A DNA stretch of 64,000 bases from Hyphomonadaceae bacterium (GCA_019753105.1 JAIELJ010000006.1:532245-596244), one strand, 5' to 3'; numbered from the stretch's first letter, positions 1 to 13,563 are shown. Notes: a model not told the origin generated them from the sequence alone. Numbers and translations: made by a program.

Positions 1-135
1 CGCGAGCAAGCAATGGAGAAAGAAGAGTTCTCGCCGCAGATCGGCACATCGGTGGCCGCCGGCGAAATTGCCTATGGCGATGCTAAAGCCAAAGATGAGC
101 CAGACGCGATTGCGACGGCCGATAATCCACGCTAG
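1..135 (+). CDS. C-terminal end of an unidentified protein (5' end outside window)
   Basis: Reading frame 1 is open from the first base to a TAG at 133-135 and encodes 44 residues rich in Ala, Glu and Asp, ending TADNPR. No start is visible, so this is the 3' end of a gene that begins upstream. It lies 9 bases before the chrA start, so the two could be cotranscribed. The tail is too short and acidic to assign to a family. Codon use looks like that of neighbouring genes. Confidence 0.5.
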   Translation, partial: REQAMEKEEFSPQIGTSVAAGEIAYGDAKAKDEPDAIATADNPR

Positions 136-144
136 CGCGGGCGT

Positions 145-1410
145 ATGACCATCGCGCTCGGCGCCCTTTTTCGTGAATCACTGAAGATCGGCTGCCTAGG
201 CTTTGGCGGACCTGCCGGCCAGATCGCGCTGATGCATCGTGTCTTCGTCGACGAGCGCAAATGGATCGATGACACGCGCTTCCAGCGCATGCTGGCCTTC
301 TGCATGCTGTTGCCCGGGCCTGAAGCGCAGCAGCTTGCGACTTATATCGGCTGGCGTCTGCGTGGATGGGCAGGCGCGCTGATCGCTGGCTGGTTGTTCG
401 TGCTACCCGGCGCGTTGATCGTGCTTGGCCTAAGCTGGCTCTACGTGAATTACGGCGAGCAGCCGCTCGTCGCGGCGGCGTTCGACGGCATCAAGTGCGC
501 GGTCGTTGCGCTTGTCGCGGAAGCGCTGGTGAAAGTCGGCAAACGCGCTCTGAAGACGCAGATCGCTCTGGTCATCGCGATTGTTGCCTTCGTCGCACTC
601 GTTTTCGGTGCGCCGTTTCCGCTCGTGATCTTGGCCGCGGCCGTTTTCGGACTGGTCGCGCCGCATCTTGTGGGCGCGAAAGCCGGACAGGGTGCTCCGC
701 CCAGCGAAATGCCAGATCAGCCCGCGCGCGGCGCGTTCGCGCAATCTCTCCTCTGGCTCGCTCTTTGGCTCACCCCGCCCGCGCTCGTCGCGCTGACCCT
801 TGGCACGGATCACGTGCTCTTCCAGATCGCTCTGCTCTTTTCGATTCTCGCCTGCGTCACCTTCGGCGGCGCTTACGCGTTGCTCGCCTATCTCACCACC
901 GAAGCCGCCACGCGCGGGTGGCTGACGCCCGAGCAGATGATCGATGGTCTCGGCTTGGCCGAAACAACGCCGGGGCCGCTCATTCTCGTCAACGAGTTCG
1001 TGGGGTTCATGGCCGGCTGGTCGAGCGGCGGTATCGCCCTCGCTCTTGCGGGCGCTGCGATAGCGCTTTGGTGTACGTTTGCGCCGAGCTTCGTTTGGAT
1101 TTTCGCCGGCGCGCCGTTCGCGGAAAAGCTCCAGCGCAACCCGCGCGCGGCCGGGGCGCTTGCCGCGATCACAGCCGCCGTGCTCGGCGTCATCGCCAAG
1201 CTCGCGCTTTTCTTTGCCGCACACGCGCTGTTCGCCCGCCAAATCGCGTTCGGCCCGACCGATTTTCCGGACCTGATGTCGGCCCATTGGTGGATGGTGG
1301 CGCTTGCCGTGGCGGCGGGCGTGGCGCTGATCCGGTTCAAGGCGAATTTGCTGCTGGTTTTGGGCCTTTGCGCCCTCGCGGGCTTGGCGGCACAGGCCGC
1401 TGGCCTATAA
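145..1410 (+). CDS. chrA: Chromate transporter, ChrA/CHR family (two-domain)
   Basis: Inner-membrane protein of 421 residues. Characterised CHR family members export chromate, probably by proton exchange, though many act on unknown anions. The sequence shows two homologous halves. The N-terminal half has the GFGGPAGQIA motif at about residues 19-28 and PGPEAQQLA near 57-65. The C-terminal half has the matching FGGAYALLAYL and TTPGPLILVNEFVGF motifs. Many hydrophobic helices fit the usual 10-12 membrane segments. Length is normal for the long-chain form. The ATG at 145 follows the preceding stop by 9 bases. A 6-bp hairpin lies between its stop and sucC. Family assignment is strong; the actual substrate is unproven. 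Confidence 0.9.
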   Translation: MTIALGALFRESLKIGCLGFGGPAGQIALMHRVFVDERKWIDDTRFQRMLAFCMLLPGPEAQQLATYIGWRLRGWAGALIAGWLFVLPGALIVLGLSWLYVNYGEQPLVAAAFDGIKCAVVALVAEALVKVGKRALKTQIALVIAIVAFVALVFGAPFPLVILAAAVFGLVAPHLVGAKAGQGAPPSEMPDQPARGAFAQSLLWLALWLTPPALVALTLGTDHVLFQIALLFSILACVTFGGAYALLAYLTTEAATRGWLTPEQMIDGLGLAETTPGPLILVNEFVGFMAGWSSGGIALALAGAAIALWCTFAPSFVWIFAGAPFAEKLQRNPRAAGALAAITAAVLGVIAKLALFFAAHALFARQIAFGPTDFPDLMSAHWWMVALAVAAGVALIRFKANLLLVLGLCALAGLAAQAAGL

Positions 1411-1414
1411 GACG

Positions 1415-1432
1415 GCCCTCTGATTTGAGGGC
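1415..1432 (+). promoter_or_regulatory. Small hairpin that buries the sucC ribosome-binding site
   Basis: GCCCTC at 1415-1420 pairs with GAGGGC at 1427-1432 across a 6-base loop (TGATTT). The right arm is also the only Shine-Dalgarno-like sequence for sucC, four bases before the ATG at 1436. The RNA could therefore hide the ribosome-binding site. A weak chrA terminator is the alternative, but no U-tract follows. The pairing is seen directly; regulation is inference. Confidence 0.35.
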
Positions 1433-1435
1433 TCC

Positions 1436-2629
<1,194 letters not shown>

Positions 2630-2632
2630 GAT

Positions 2633-3811
2633 TTGGCGGAAATACCTCCACCGCCTCCCAAGGCTCGGCGAAGGAAGCCTGCGACTGGTGCGTCTGTCGC
2701 GGGCAACACGCCCGGCGTTTTGTTCTGCTCGTTCTGCGGCAAGAGCCAGCATGAGGTGCGAAAGCTGATCGCGGGCCCCTTGACCTTTATCTGCGATGAA
2801 TGCGTCACCCTATGCGTAGATATTGTCGGCGATGAAACCGAGGGTCACGTCAGCCTCCCTGACGGACGAAATCAGTTCATGATTAGGGTGACGTTTGAGC
2901 CTGCATTATCGGATTTCGAGATCGAGACATTTCCAACGTTTGTGCGAAAGGTCGCTGAAGCGTTTCCTGATTGCAACGTCAGTTTGCGGGGCCTTTCCGT
3001 GCATTCGAGCAGCGCGACGCTGACCGTTCAAAGCCCCGGAGATCAAGACGTTCATGCTCTAAGACGGGAGGTCTCTGTTCTGGTCACCCGACTGAGAGTG
3101 ACCCAGCAAAAGCTTTTGGTTGAGGTGGAGGCGCGCGAGGCGCTCGAAAAGCGCGTCAGGGACTACGAAACACTGATCGCTAGTAAGGCGGTGTCCGACC
3201 TTAAAGAGCGTGGCGAGTGGCCAAACAGCACTCGCAAGGCGATGCTGTTCTGTTTTATGGATGTTGTCGGCTTCTCGAACTTAGCCGATGAGGTAAAGGC
3301 GCGTACTGTTGAGCTCCTACGCAATGTAGTTGCGATGCTGGCGCGCTCACAGCGCGCCGACTTCCTCAACATGTGGGGCGATGGGATAGCCGCGGGCTTC
3401 GAGGATCCTCAGCAAGGTCTTGAGTGTGCATGCCTCTTTGTTCGCCACCTCGAGCTATACGGGCTCAACGTACGTGTAGGAGTTGCATGGGGCATTGCGA
3501 ATGTTCGTTCGAACAGCGCGGTTGGTCGAGAAGATGTCGATGGTGCGTGTGTTGACTTGGCGGCTCGACTAGAGGCGCTCGCTGAGGCTGGAGAGGTGGT
3601 CTGTACCGAGGATGTCGCGCAACTCGATGAGATTGATCCAGACCACTTCCAGTTCGCATCGACCGAGCGTCTCGCAAAGAAAGCTTTCGCTGGTGTGGCG
3701 GTGGGAGATCGTCTCACGTTGCATACGGTCACTTTGAAAAAGAACGCAGCGGCACTTCTCGAAAGGAAGAGTGTCGCTGTTTCAGAACTTTCAACGGAAG
3801 AACCTAAATGA
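2633..3811 (+). CDS. ClpX-type C4 zinc finger fused to a class III nucleotide cyclase-like domain
   Basis: A 392-residue protein with three parts. Residues 32-57 match the ClpX N-terminal zinc finger (C32-x2-C35-x18-C54-x2-C57). Residues 80-185 are an unassigned domain followed by a probable coiled coil. Residues 203-365 look like a class III adenylate/guanylate cyclase. Both metal-binding aspartates are present (D210 in FMDVVGF, D250 in MWGDG) and so is R312, but the usual transition-state Asn is D308 and the usual base-selecting Lys is N246. There is no AAA+ domain, so this is not ClpX. The start is taken as TTG 2633, with AAGGG six bases upstream inside sucC, because no ATG precedes the zinc finger. 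Base composition is lower in GC (27 of 60 bases at 2881-2940, against 40 of 60 at 1561-1620 in sucC), suggesting acquisition. Function is unknown; a signalling or sensor role is inference. Confidence 0.75.
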   Translation: MAEIPPPPPKARRRKPATGASVAGNTPGVLFCSFCGKSQHEVRKLIAGPLTFICDECVTLCVDIVGDETEGHVSLPDGRNQFMIRVTFEPALSDFEIETFPTFVRKVAEAFPDCNVSLRGLSVHSSSATLTVQSPGDQDVHALRREVSVLVTRLRVTQQKLLVEVEAREALEKRVRDYETLIASKAVSDLKERGEWPNSTRKAMLFCFMDVVGFSNLADEVKARTVELLRNVVAMLARSQRADFLNMWGDGIAAGFEDPQQGLECACLFVRHLELYGLNVRVGVAWGIANVRSNSAVGREDVDGACVDLAARLEALAEAGEVVCTEDVAQLDEIDPDHFQFASTERLAKKAFAGVAVGDRLTLHTVTLKKNAAALLERKSVAVSELSTEEPK

Positions 3812-4182
3812 TCGGCTACGTCACACTCGGCACCAACGATCTCGCTCGCGCCGCTCCGTTCTACGACAAGATCGCAGCAGCACTCGGCGTGTCGCGCATG
3901 ATGGAGAATGAGAACTTCATCGCCTGGGGCACGCCTGGCGGCGGCGCAGGCATTGGCCTCACCAAGCCGTTCGATGGCAATGCAGCAAGCGTCGGCAATG
4001 GCGTCATGGTGGCGCTTGAGTGCAAAGACCCGGCGCAAGTCGATGAAATCTACAATCTCGCGATTTCGCTCGGCGCCAAGTGCGAAGGCCCGGCCGGAGA
4101 GCGCTGGCCGGGCTTCTATGCCGGTTACTTCCGTGATCTAGACGGCAACAAGCTCAACGCGTTCTGGATGGGCCAAGGGTAA
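3808..4182 (+). CDS. VOC (glyoxalase/bleomycin-resistance fold) family protein
   Basis: A 124-residue protein with a single VOC-fold unit. It opens [20 protein letters not shown], the usual first beta strand and helix, and ends in [16 protein letters not shown], where the last strand normally carries a metal ligand or substrate-contact residue. Many such proteins are lyases, dioxygenases or binding proteins of unknown substrate, and none can be named here. The ATG overlaps the stop of the cyclase-like gene (ATGA), implying translational coupling, although base composition returns to the local high-GC norm. It is followed at once by a hairpin that separates it from the convergent minus-strand operon. 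Confidence 0.85.
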   Translation: MIGYVTLGTNDLARAAPFYDKIAAALGVSRMMENENFIAWGTPGGGAGIGLTKPFDGNAASVGNGVMVALECKDPAQVDEIYNLAISLGAKCEGPAGERWPGFYAGYFRDLDGNKLNAFWMGQG

Positions 4183-4187
4183 GCCTG

Positions 4188-4208
4188 ACGCCGGCCTTAA
4201 GCCGGCGT
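4188..4208. terminator. Hairpin between convergent genes, likely bidirectional terminator
   Basis: ACGCCGGC at 4188-4195 pairs perfectly with GCCGGCGT at 4201-4208 across the loop CTTAA. It lies between the VOC gene (stop 4182) and the stop codon of the convergent lipoprotein gene. No strong U-tract follows on either strand, so efficiency is uncertain. Confidence 0.5.
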
Positions 4209-4781
4209 TGCGCTTGCCATAATGGCTTCGATCTCAGCGGCATAAGCGCCGAAATAGTGCTCACTCGGCGCCAAGAACAGCAGCAGGTTCAGCGTATCGC
4301 CATTGCGTGCGACGAGCCCTGAGCCCGTGATCTCCAATCCAGGCTGCGTGCGCGTCGTCAGATCGAAACGCACGCCTTGCGCGCCCGCGAGCGCTTGTGG
4401 ACGCAAGTTCGTGGATTCCGGCGCCTGATAGCCCCAAGCCGCGATGCTATCGATGACGAATTCGACGACTTCGGTATCGCCCATGTCGGCGCGATAGCGC
4501 GGGCGAGGGGTGTCGCGATCCGGCAGGAAAGCGAGCGCACCGCCGGCTTCGATCGACGCCGCGTAGAGCTGGTTAAGCGCCGGCCCGTCGCGCGTCAGCA
4601 GGTGCACGCCTTCTTCTTGGCGCGCCAGCGGCGTCACGTCCGACCATGATTGCGTCACGCGGATCGTGAACGCGCGCTCGACGCGATACGGCCCCGGTTC
4701 GATGAGCCTGGCGGCGACGCAGCCGCCTAGAAGAGCGCTACCCGCGCCGGCGGCGATAAGGCCGCGTCGTGTGATGTTCAT
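4197..4781 (-). CDS. Hypothetical lipoprotein with twin-Arg-like signal
   Basis: A 194-residue protein whose N-terminus ([21 protein letters not shown]) combines an RR pair, a hydrophobic stretch and a lipobox ending LLGGC at Cys21, so it is probably a lipid-anchored envelope protein, possibly Tat-exported. The mature part has alternating strand-like segments with no motif I recognise. Its ATG overlaps the stop of the upstream M48 protease gene by four bases, making it the last gene of a three-gene minus-strand operon. A role linked to the protease is inferred from this coupling only. Confidence 0.75.
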   Translation of the reverse strand: MNITRRGLIAAGAGSALLGGCVAARLIEPGPYRVERAFTIRVTQSWSDVTPLARQEEGVHLLTRDGPALNQLYAASIEAGGALAFLPDRDTPRPRYRADMGDTEVVEFVIDSIAAWGYQAPESTNLRPQALAGAQGVRFDLTTRTQPGLEITGSGLVARNGDTLNLLLFLAPSEHYFGAYAAEIEAIMASATPA

Positions 4782-6061
4782 TGTCCCCCTCCCGAAAGTT
4801 GTGCAACGCGCGCTTCGATCAGCGCCCGGTCGCCGGCGTTTGGCGCGCGCTCCAGATACGTCGTGAAGAAGCCGACAGCTTCAGCATTGCGATTGTCGCG
4901 CGCGGCGTATTCGCCGAGCTCCCGCCAGGCTGCCGCCGGTGCGTCCGGCTGCGCGATGGCGTTGGTGTAGTGCTGGATGGCGCGGGCGCGATCGCCTTCG
5001 GCGCGCCGGATGCGATTAATCTCGCCGCGATAATATTCGACGATGCCAAGGTCTTCGCCGTGCGCGGCCAAGCGATCGAGAATGACGCTGGTTTGGCCAT
5101 AGTCGCGGCGGCGCAAATCGGCGCGCAGCCAATCATCAAGGAACGGCCGGATCGCAGCGCGATAGCGCTCGCGATGCGTTTCTCCGCCCGCATTGGCTGC
5201 TCGCGCACGCTCTTGCAGCGCTTCGACGCGATCGGACGAAAGCGGGTGCGTCCGGAAGATGCTGGCGCGGGTTTCTGAGCGGCGCACATCAGGATTATCT
5301 GACGCGCGCGTTTCCTCGATCAGGTGCGTCCACAAGATGTGGCCGGCGTTTGGATCATAGCCAGCGCGCAGCGCGTGATCGAAGCCGATCATATCGGACT
5401 GAGTCTCGTTCTCGCGCGAGAAGCCGAATACCGAGGCGATTGTGCCGAGATAGACAATGTCGCCGACAATGCCGACGCCCGCGGCGCCCGCGACGATCGA
5501 GAAGAGCATCGCAGCATTGGCGCGGCCGCGCATCGTGCGCAGCATGTCGAGCGAATGGCTCTCGCTGTAATGGCCAATTTCGTGCCCCAGCACGAACGCG
5601 AGTTGCGCCTCGTCTTCGGCGCGCAAGAGCAGGCCCGACCATACTTCCATGTAGCCGTTGGGCGCCATCGATGCGTTGAAGTACGGGCGGTTCATCACGT
5701 AGAGGCGGATATCGCCGCAATATTCCGCGGCCACGCGGCACGAGACTTCGCGCAGATAGGCGTTGAGTTCCGGGCTGCGCTCAAGCTGGCCGGAAGCGCG
5801 CGCATCCATTTCGGCGCGATCCGACATGCCCCAAAGCCCGCCTTCGTCGCTGGCGACGTCCGGTCTGGCGCGCGATGGCGCGGGCGGCGGAGGAGGGGGC
5901 GCGGGTTGTTGCACCAGCACTGGCGGCGCGTCCGCCGGCGGCGCAAGCGCGGCATCCGTGACAGCAGGCTGTTCGCCCGCTGGCGGATCGGACACTTGCT
6001 GCGCTGCCGCGCTGGCGGCGAACACCAGCGCAAGCGCGGTTGCTGTCAGCAGACGCTTCAC
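4778..6061 (-). CDS. M48 family metalloprotease with C-terminal TPR-like region
   Basis: A 427-residue exported zinc protease. A signal peptide ending around AAAQQ is followed by a Pro/Ala-rich linker (about residues 25-66) and an M48 peptidase domain with zinc motif HEIGH at 160-164 and a downstream ENETQSD segment that supplies the third ligand. The C-terminal 130 residues are helical and rich in Ala/Arg with TPR character, as in the periplasmic BepA/LoiP group that monitors outer-membrane protein assembly. The start overlaps the upstream lipoprotein gene by four bases and the stop overlaps the downstream one, so all three are probably co-translated. An envelope quality-control role is inferred from the family. 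Confidence 0.88.
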   Translation of the reverse strand: MKRLLTATALALVFAASAAAQQVSDPPAGEQPAVTDAALAPPADAPPVLVQQPAPPPPPPAPSRARPDVASDEGGLWGMSDRAEMDARASGQLERSPELNAYLREVSCRVAAEYCGDIRLYVMNRPYFNASMAPNGYMEVWSGLLLRAEDEAQLAFVLGHEIGHYSESHSLDMLRTMRGRANAAMLFSIVAGAAGVGIVGDIVYLGTIASVFGFSRENETQSDMIGFDHALRAGYDPNAGHILWTHLIEETRASDNPDVRRSETRASIFRTHPLSSDRVEALQERARAANAGGETHRERYRAAIRPFLDDWLRADLRRRDYGQTSVILDRLAAHGEDLGIVEYYRGEINRIRRAEGDRARAIQHYTNAIAQPDAPAAAWRELGEYAARDNRNAEAVGFFTTYLERAPNAGDRALIEARVAQLSGGGQ

Positions 6062-6735
6062 AGCGGCGCGTCGCGCATCAATGTGTTGATCAGCGATTGA
6101 GCGCCTTCAGGATCGCGCATGTCCTGGTTGGGCGCGGCGATCGCGACGTTGAACCAAATGACCTGGCCGGTGCGCAGATCGACCAGTGAGGCGTAGGCCA
6201 CTTGATTGCCGAGCGGCACGCCGACGCCCAGCAGCGCCAAACCCACTGCCGCGGCGACACGTCCGGCGCTCGCATAGGTGCCGTTTGCGCCGACAAAAAG
6301 CGCATAATCGGCATTGTGCTCTTCGCCGAGTGAGCGGACGCCTTCACCGAGCGTCCACTCGAAGCGGTCCCGCTGTGTCGGCAGCATGCCACGCATCAGG
6401 AGTGAGCCGCCGACGGCATCGTGCAGACGGATGATCTGACCGACGCGGCCTTCCATCGCCGTATTCGGATCAAGAGCGCTTGGCGCGTGGCCTTCGCTCT
6501 GGACGTAACCGGCGATGCTCGCTGCCAGATTGTCACGGCCCGAGACGGACCATTCCTCGCGCGGCTCCGGCAAGCCAGCCGCGGTTAGCACCGCCAATTG
6601 GACGTTCGGCGTCATCACGACGACGCGCGAGCCCGCCGGCGGCGGTTGGAAGTCGCCAGTATAGGTTTGCGGCGAAGACGTCGCGCAGGCGGCGAGGCAG
6701 ACGAGCGCAACGAGTGCGAAAAACTGTCTCAGCAT
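6058..6735 (-). CDS. Hypothetical lipoprotein, first gene of the M48 operon
   Basis: A 225-residue protein starting MLRQFFALVALVCLAAC, a lipoprotein signal with lipobox LAAC. The ATG at 6735 is preferred over one six codons upstream because GGGGGGAA lies just before it and the signal peptide then begins properly. The mature part shows a conserved-looking ADYALFVGANGTYASAG segment, a Gly/Ala-rich hydrophobic stretch and a closing LVDLRTGQVIWFN motif, a pattern seen in outer-membrane lipoproteins of unknown role. It is followed by the M48 protease with a four-base overlap. No function is assigned. Confidence 0.75.
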   Translation of the reverse strand: MLRQFFALVALVCLAACATSSPQTYTGDFQPPPAGSRVVVMTPNVQLAVLTAAGLPEPREEWSVSGRDNLAASIAGYVQSEGHAPSALDPNTAMEGRVGQIIRLHDAVGGSLLMRGMLPTQRDRFEWTLGEGVRSLGEEHNADYALFVGANGTYASAGRVAAAVGLALLGVGVPLGNQVAYASLVDLRTGQVIWFNVAIAAPNQDMRDPEGAQSLINTLMRDAPL

Positions 6736-6782
6736 GTTTCCCCCCAACGCCAAGGGGCAGCTGAACGCAACCTTAGCTTGGA

Positions 6783-6788
6783 TATAAT
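6783..6788 (+). promoter_or_regulatory. Candidate -10 box upstream of sucD
   Basis: A perfect TATAAT stands about 100 bases before the sucD start in the gap between divergent operons. No good -35 element is seen 16-18 bases upstream, so it is a weak promoter candidate for sucD-sucA-sucB. The opposite strand here is also AT-rich and could serve the lipoprotein operon. Confidence 0.3.
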
Positions 6789-6887
6789 TGGCCCGACCTC
6801 TGGAGCGCGGTCAAGGGTTTGCAAGCGCCGCCTTGCAGGTATAGGACCCGAGCCGAATTTCGCACTCAGAAAGGCCAGGGGGCCCGT

Positions 6888-7772
6888 TTGTCCATTCTCG
6901 TCAACGCATCTACACGCGTCATTTGCCAAGGCTTCACCGGCAAGAACGGCACGTTCCATTCCGAGCAAGCCATCGCCTACGGCACCAAGATGACGGGCGG
7001 CGTGTCGCCAGGGAAGGGTGGACAGACGCATCTCGGCCTGCCGGTGTTCAACTCGGTCGCTGAAGCGAAGGAAAAGGCCGGCGCCGACGCGACAGTGATC
7101 TACGTCCCGCCGCCGGGCGCGGCCGCCGCTATCGAAGAAGCGATCGACGCTGAAATCCCGTACATCGTCTGCATCACCGAAGGCATTCCGGTGCTCGATA
7201 TGGTGCGCGTGAAGGCGAAGCTCGCGAAGTCGAAGTCCAAGCTGCTCGGACCGAACTGCCCGGGCATTCTTACGCCGAACGAGTGCAAGATCGGCATCAT
7301 GCCGGGCCAAATCTTCCAGAAGGGCAGCGTCGGCGTCGTCTCGCGCTCAGGCACGCTGACCTATGAAGCGGTGTTCCAGACCACCAATGAAGGACTCGGC
7401 CAGACCACCGCTGTCGGTATTGGCGGGGACCCGGTGAAGGGCACCGAGTTCATCGACGTGCTCGAACTTTTCCTCGGCGATCCCGAAACGAAGTCGATCA
7501 TCATGATCGGCGAGATCGGCGGCTCAGCCGAAGAAGATGCCGCGCAATTTCTCGCCGACGAAAAGAAGAAGGGCCGCTGGAAGCCGACTGTCGGCTTCAT
7601 TGCCGGCCGCACCGCGCCTCCAGGCCGCCGCATGGGCCACGCCGGCGCGATCATCGCAGGCGGCAAAGGCGATGCGGAGAGCAAGATTGCCGCAATGGAA
7701 GCCGCAGGCATCGCAGTCGCCCCGCACCCGGCAGCGCTGGGGCGCACCATGAGCGAGCTGCTGAAAGGCTAA
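6888..7772 (+). CDS. sucD: Succinyl-CoA synthetase (ADP-forming) alpha subunit
   Basis: The 294-residue alpha subunit that binds CoA and carries the phospho-histidine; works with SucC in the TCA cycle. It begins with the family signature (M)[20 protein letters not shown], which fixes the start at TTG 6888, preceded by AGGGGG. An upstream in-frame extension to 6819 is rejected. Features include the Rossmann CoA-binding domain, the GPNCPGI segment, and [17 protein letters not shown] near the C-terminus, where HAGA contains the active-site histidine. It is followed after 138 bases by sucA. Separation from sucC by 4.2 kb is unusual. Confidence 0.96.
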   Translation: MSILVNASTRVICQGFTGKNGTFHSEQAIAYGTKMTGGVSPGKGGQTHLGLPVFNSVAEAKEKAGADATVIYVPPPGAAAAIEEAIDAEIPYIVCITEGIPVLDMVRVKAKLAKSKSKLLGPNCPGILTPNECKIGIMPGQIFQKGSVGVVSRSGTLTYEAVFQTTNEGLGQTTAVGIGGDPVKGTEFIDVLELFLGDPETKSIIMIGEIGGSAEEDAAQFLADEKKKGRWKPTVGFIAGRTAPPGRRMGHAGAIIAGGKGDAESKIAAMEAAGIAVAPHPAALGRTMSELLKG

Positions 7773-7910
7773 GCGCCTCGGGGCGATTATCAGCCCTGCG
7801 CCAATGCAGCCCTTCAATCCTCGGGCGACGCACTTTAGAAGGGGCGCCGTTCCCGGTCCGCGCCTATATTTTCCATGCGGTTCCGGTGATTTCCGAGAGG
7901 TCGATAGTCC

Positions 7911-10879
<2,969 letters not shown>

Positions 10880-10883
<4 letters not shown>

Positions 10884-11287
10884 GCACCGTCACCGGATCC
10901 TGCCATTGCGGCGCCGTTCGCTTCGAAGTCGAAGAACCGACTTGGGTCATGGACTGCAATTGCTCCAAGTGCCGGCTCTATGGCGGGCTCTGGGCGTACT
11001 ATCCGCAGCGCGAGATCAAGTTCGCATCGAAGCCCGACACCTTCACTTATATGTGGGGTGATCGCGAACTAGAGTTTCACACTTGCCGCACCTGCGGTTG
11101 CGCAACACATATGACGCAAGTCGGAACCGACGATGCGGAGAAGATTGCCGTCAACGCGCGCTTGATCCGCGGACTCGATCCTAAACGCACGCGGCTCGTG
11201 CAAAAGAACAATGGCAATGACGGTGTGTTCTGGACCAAAACGGATCAACCGGTGTTGCCCAGCCATGACACGCCACAAAGCAGCTGA
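10880..11287 (+). CDS. GFA family (glutathione-dependent formaldehyde-activating-like) zinc protein
   Basis: A 135-residue protein with the GFA/CENP-V fold. Zinc-binding cysteines are visible as GSCHCGAVRF near residue 7, a central CNCSKC, and CRTCGCATH near residue 70. The family was named for a proposed role in joining glutathione and formaldehyde, but most members are of unknown activity. The start overlaps the sucA stop (ATGA), and sucB begins 10 bases after its end, so it is embedded in the 2-oxoglutarate dehydrogenase operon. Whether it has any link with that complex is unknown. Confidence 0.88.
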
Positions 11288-11297
11288 GTGAAGTAAG

Positions 11298-12527
11298 ATG
11301 ACCGATATTGTTGTGCCGACACTCGGCGAAAGCGTTTCCGAAGCGACCGTCGCCAAGTGGATGAAAAAGGCTGGCGACACCGTGAAGAAGGACGAGACGC
11401 TCGTCGAACTTGAGACGGATAAGGTGTCAGTCGAAGTCTCCGCGCCGGAAGCTGGCGTGCTTGGTGAAATCCTCGCCGCCGAAGGCGCCACTGTCACGAT
11501 CGGCGCCGTGCTTGGCCGCATGGGCGGAGCAGGGGCTCAACCCGCCGCTGCCGCGCCGAAAGCTGCTGAGGCGCTGAAGCCGGCTACCGCACCCGCGCCG
11601 CAACCGGCCGCTGCAAATGGCGCAGCCAAGCAAGCGCCGCCGTCTGTGCAACGCATCGCGTCCGAAAGCGGTGTTGATGTTTCCGCCATGACCGGATCCG
11701 GCAAAGATGGCCGCGTGACGAAGGCCGATGCGCTCGCGATCCTCGAAGGCCGCGCCTCCACGTCAGCGACAGCGTCGCAAGCCGTTGCCCCGGCGACGCC
11801 GCAACCGCTCGTCGCGCGTGCTGTTGGCGAACGCGAAGAGCGCGTGCCGATGACGCGTTTGCGCAAAACCGTCGCGCGCCGTTTGAAGGAAGCGCAAAAC
11901 ACCGCCGCGATGCTGACGACGTTCAATGAAGCCGACATGTCGGCGATCATGGCGGCGCGCAACAAGTACAAGGATGTGTTCGAGCGCAAGCACGGCGTGA
12001 AGCTTGGCTTTATGTCCTTCTTCGTGAAGGCATGTATCGCGGCGCTGAAAGAGATTCCGAACGTCAACGCCGAGATCGATGGCGACGACATTATCTATAA
12101 GAACTTCTACGACATCGGTATCGCCGTCGGCACCGATCGCGGTTTGGTCGTTCCTGTTGTGCGCGAAGCGGACATCAAGTCCATGGCCGAGATCGAGCGT
12201 GAGATTGGCGAACTGGGCGTCAAGGCCCGCGATGGCCATCTCAAACTTGAAGACCTCCAAGGCGCTACGTTCACGATCTCAAATGGCGGCGTCTACGGCT
12301 CGCTCATGTCCACGCCGATCTTGAACGCGCCGCAATCCGGCATTCTTGGCATGCACAAAATCCAAGAGCGCCCGGTCGTGATCGACAAACAAGTCGTCGT
12401 CCGCCCGATGATGTATCTGGCGCTCTCCTACGACCACCGCATTGTCGACGGCAAAGAAGCCGTGACGTTCCTGGTGCGCGTGAAAGAGGGCCTGGAAGAT
12501 CCCGAACGGATGCTGCTCGACCTCTAG
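11298..12527 (+). CDS. sucB: Dihydrolipoyllysine-residue succinyltransferase (E2 of 2-oxoglutarate dehydrogenase)
   Basis: The 409-residue E2 core. An N-terminal lipoyl domain carries the lipoylated lysine in ETDKVSVEV (K42). An Ala/Pro-rich linker (about 75-112) is followed by a peripheral-subunit-binding domain ([25 protein letters not shown]) and a catalytic acyltransferase domain ending with the active-site motif [11 protein letters not shown]. It accepts the succinyl group from SucA and is reoxidised by LpdA, encoded 1.7 kb downstream. Length and architecture are standard with a single lipoyl domain. Confidence 0.97.
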   Translation: MTDIVVPTLGESVSEATVAKWMKKAGDTVKKDETLVELETDKVSVEVSAPEAGVLGEILAAEGATVTIGAVLGRMGGAGAQPAAAAPKAAEALKPATAPAPQPAAANGAAKQAPPSVQRIASESGVDVSAMTGSGKDGRVTKADALAILEGRASTSATASQAVAPATPQPLVARAVGEREERVPMTRLRKTVARRLKEAQNTAAMLTTFNEADMSAIMAARNKYKDVFERKHGVKLGFMSFFVKACIAALKEIPNVNAEIDGDDIIYKNFYDIGIAVGTDRGLVVPVVREADIKSMAEIEREIGELGVKARDGHLKLEDLQGATFTISNGGVYGSLMSTPILNAPQSGILGMHKIQERPVVIDKQVVVRPMMYLALSYDHRIVDGKEAVTFLVRVKEGLEDPERMLLDL

Positions 12528-12803
12528 ATGATGAGCTGGTGGCTGATCCTTGCGGTGATCTTCTATCCGATTACCGCGCTGCCCTCACACGTTCCGTGGG
12601 TCATCGGCCTCGCCAAGTATAGCGCACTCGCCAGCGGTTTCATCGTTGCGCTTGTCCTCTGGCTCTATGCATTGCCGCGTGACTTCGCTTGGAGTTTCCC
12701 GATCGAGGTCGCGCCGCGTTTTGCGCTGCCTCTGACAGCTTACCTCTCGGATTTAGCTGTCGCAGCGATCTTGATGCACTGGGCCACAGAGAAGAGAGCC
12801 TAA
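12528..12803 (+). CDS. Small hypothetical membrane protein
   Basis: A 91-residue, very hydrophobic protein with about three membrane helices and a short Lys/Arg-rich tail (TEKRA). The ATG directly abuts the sucB stop codon and a second ATG follows at once, so it is probably translated by coupling. No family recognised. Its 3' end overlaps the convergent small gene at 12800 by four bases. Confidence 0.65.
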   Translation: MMSWWLILAVIFYPITALPSHVPWVIGLAKYSALASGFIVALVLWLYALPRDFAWSFPIEVAPRFALPLTAYLSDLAVAAILMHWATEKRA

Positions 12804-12982
12804 GCCGCGCGCGCCGCGGATTGCTGGCGGTAGAGCATTTCAAGATCGCGATCTTCTTGGTCGAGTTCGGCTTGCAGCTTTGCTTGGCGATCGTTCGCGT
12901 CGCGCAGATCGCGCGCGAGCGCTTCGAAAAATGAACCTACAGGAACAAGGTCCGGCGTACGGCTGAGTTTCGCGACTTGCAT
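12800..12982 (-). CDS. Small coiled-coil hypothetical protein
   Basis: A 60-residue protein starting MQVAKLSRTPD, with a perfect GGAGG eight bases before its ATG at 12982. The longer in-frame extension upstream lacks such a site and is rejected. The body (about residues 18-55) is a charged Leu/Gln/Asp/Arg-rich heptad-like helix typical of short coiled coils. No known family. Confidence 0.6.
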   Translation of the reverse strand: MQVAKLSRTPDLVPVGSFFEALARDLRDANDRQAKLQAELDQEDRDLEMLYRQQSAARAA

Positions 12983-13068
12983 AAGGCAACCTCCAAATTG
13001 CCCGCCCGCAAGATCAATGTGTGAAACACTGAAGCGTTCGCGTTTCGCGCGCGCATCGGTGTGGATAA

Positions 13069-13434
13069 CTAGTAGCGTTCCCGATGCAGCACTGTCAGCG
13101 CGAGCCCGCCCAAGGAGATGATTGGCACGACGATGATCATAAGGCCCGCGATCATGTTGACTGTGGCGTACCCGTCCGATGCAGGTTCCAGCACTCCGCT
13201 CATTGGCAGGCTGATCCCCGCGGCAAAGCCCCACGCGCCGCAGAGCAGGCGCAACCCCCCGGACTTGCCGTTGAGTGTCCGGTAGGAGCCCGTCATCAGC
13301 AGCGCCGCCGCCAGCATCAATGGCCAGCTCACCACACCCCAGCTCAGCTGCACCGCCGCGAAGCCGGCAAACAGCGCGCCCATCGCGAAGGCGCTAATCC
13401 CGCTCAGCCGGCCCATCCACATCATAGGCTGCAT
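13069..13434 (-). CDS. Hypothetical membrane protein (four helices)
   Basis: A 121-residue protein with four hydrophobic segments (about residues 12-30, 36-50, 62-80 and 92-115), so a small polytopic inner-membrane protein. The start has several closely spaced Met codons (MQPMMWMG), so the exact start is uncertain by up to six residues. It is divergent from the membrane protein gene at 13564 and shares that promoter-bearing gap. No family recognised. Confidence 0.65.
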   Translation of the reverse strand: MQPMMWMGRLSGISAFAMGALFAGFAAVQLSWGVVSWPLMLAAALLMTGSYRTLNGKSGGLRLLCGAWGFAAGISLPMSGVLEPASDGYATVNMIAGLMIIVVPIISLGGLALTVLHRERY

Positions 13435-13492
13435 GACGCGCCTCCATTCCCCTCACAGAAGAGTTTGTAATCAAAACGCTTTCCACTTCCCA

Positions 13493-13520
13493 TTGGCGTC
13501 GCGCAATGAGTGCGTATAGT
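13493..13520 (+). promoter_or_regulatory. Sigma-70-like promoter for the 13564 gene
   Basis: TTGGCG (13493-13498) and TATAGT (13515-13520) are spaced by 16 bases, a close match to the -35/-10 consensus. Transcription would start near 13527, inside the longest open frame that begins at 13510. This is a further argument for the ATG at 13564 as the real start of the gene. Confidence 0.5.
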
Positions 13521-13563
13521 TTGCTCATGCGTCCGCTCGGGGGAGCGGCGGCAGGGGACGCTC

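Noticed and set aside
2633..3811. Calling this gene clpX
   Set aside because: Only the zinc finger is shared. There is no Walker A/B, no pore loop and no AAA+ domain; the rest reads as a cyclase.
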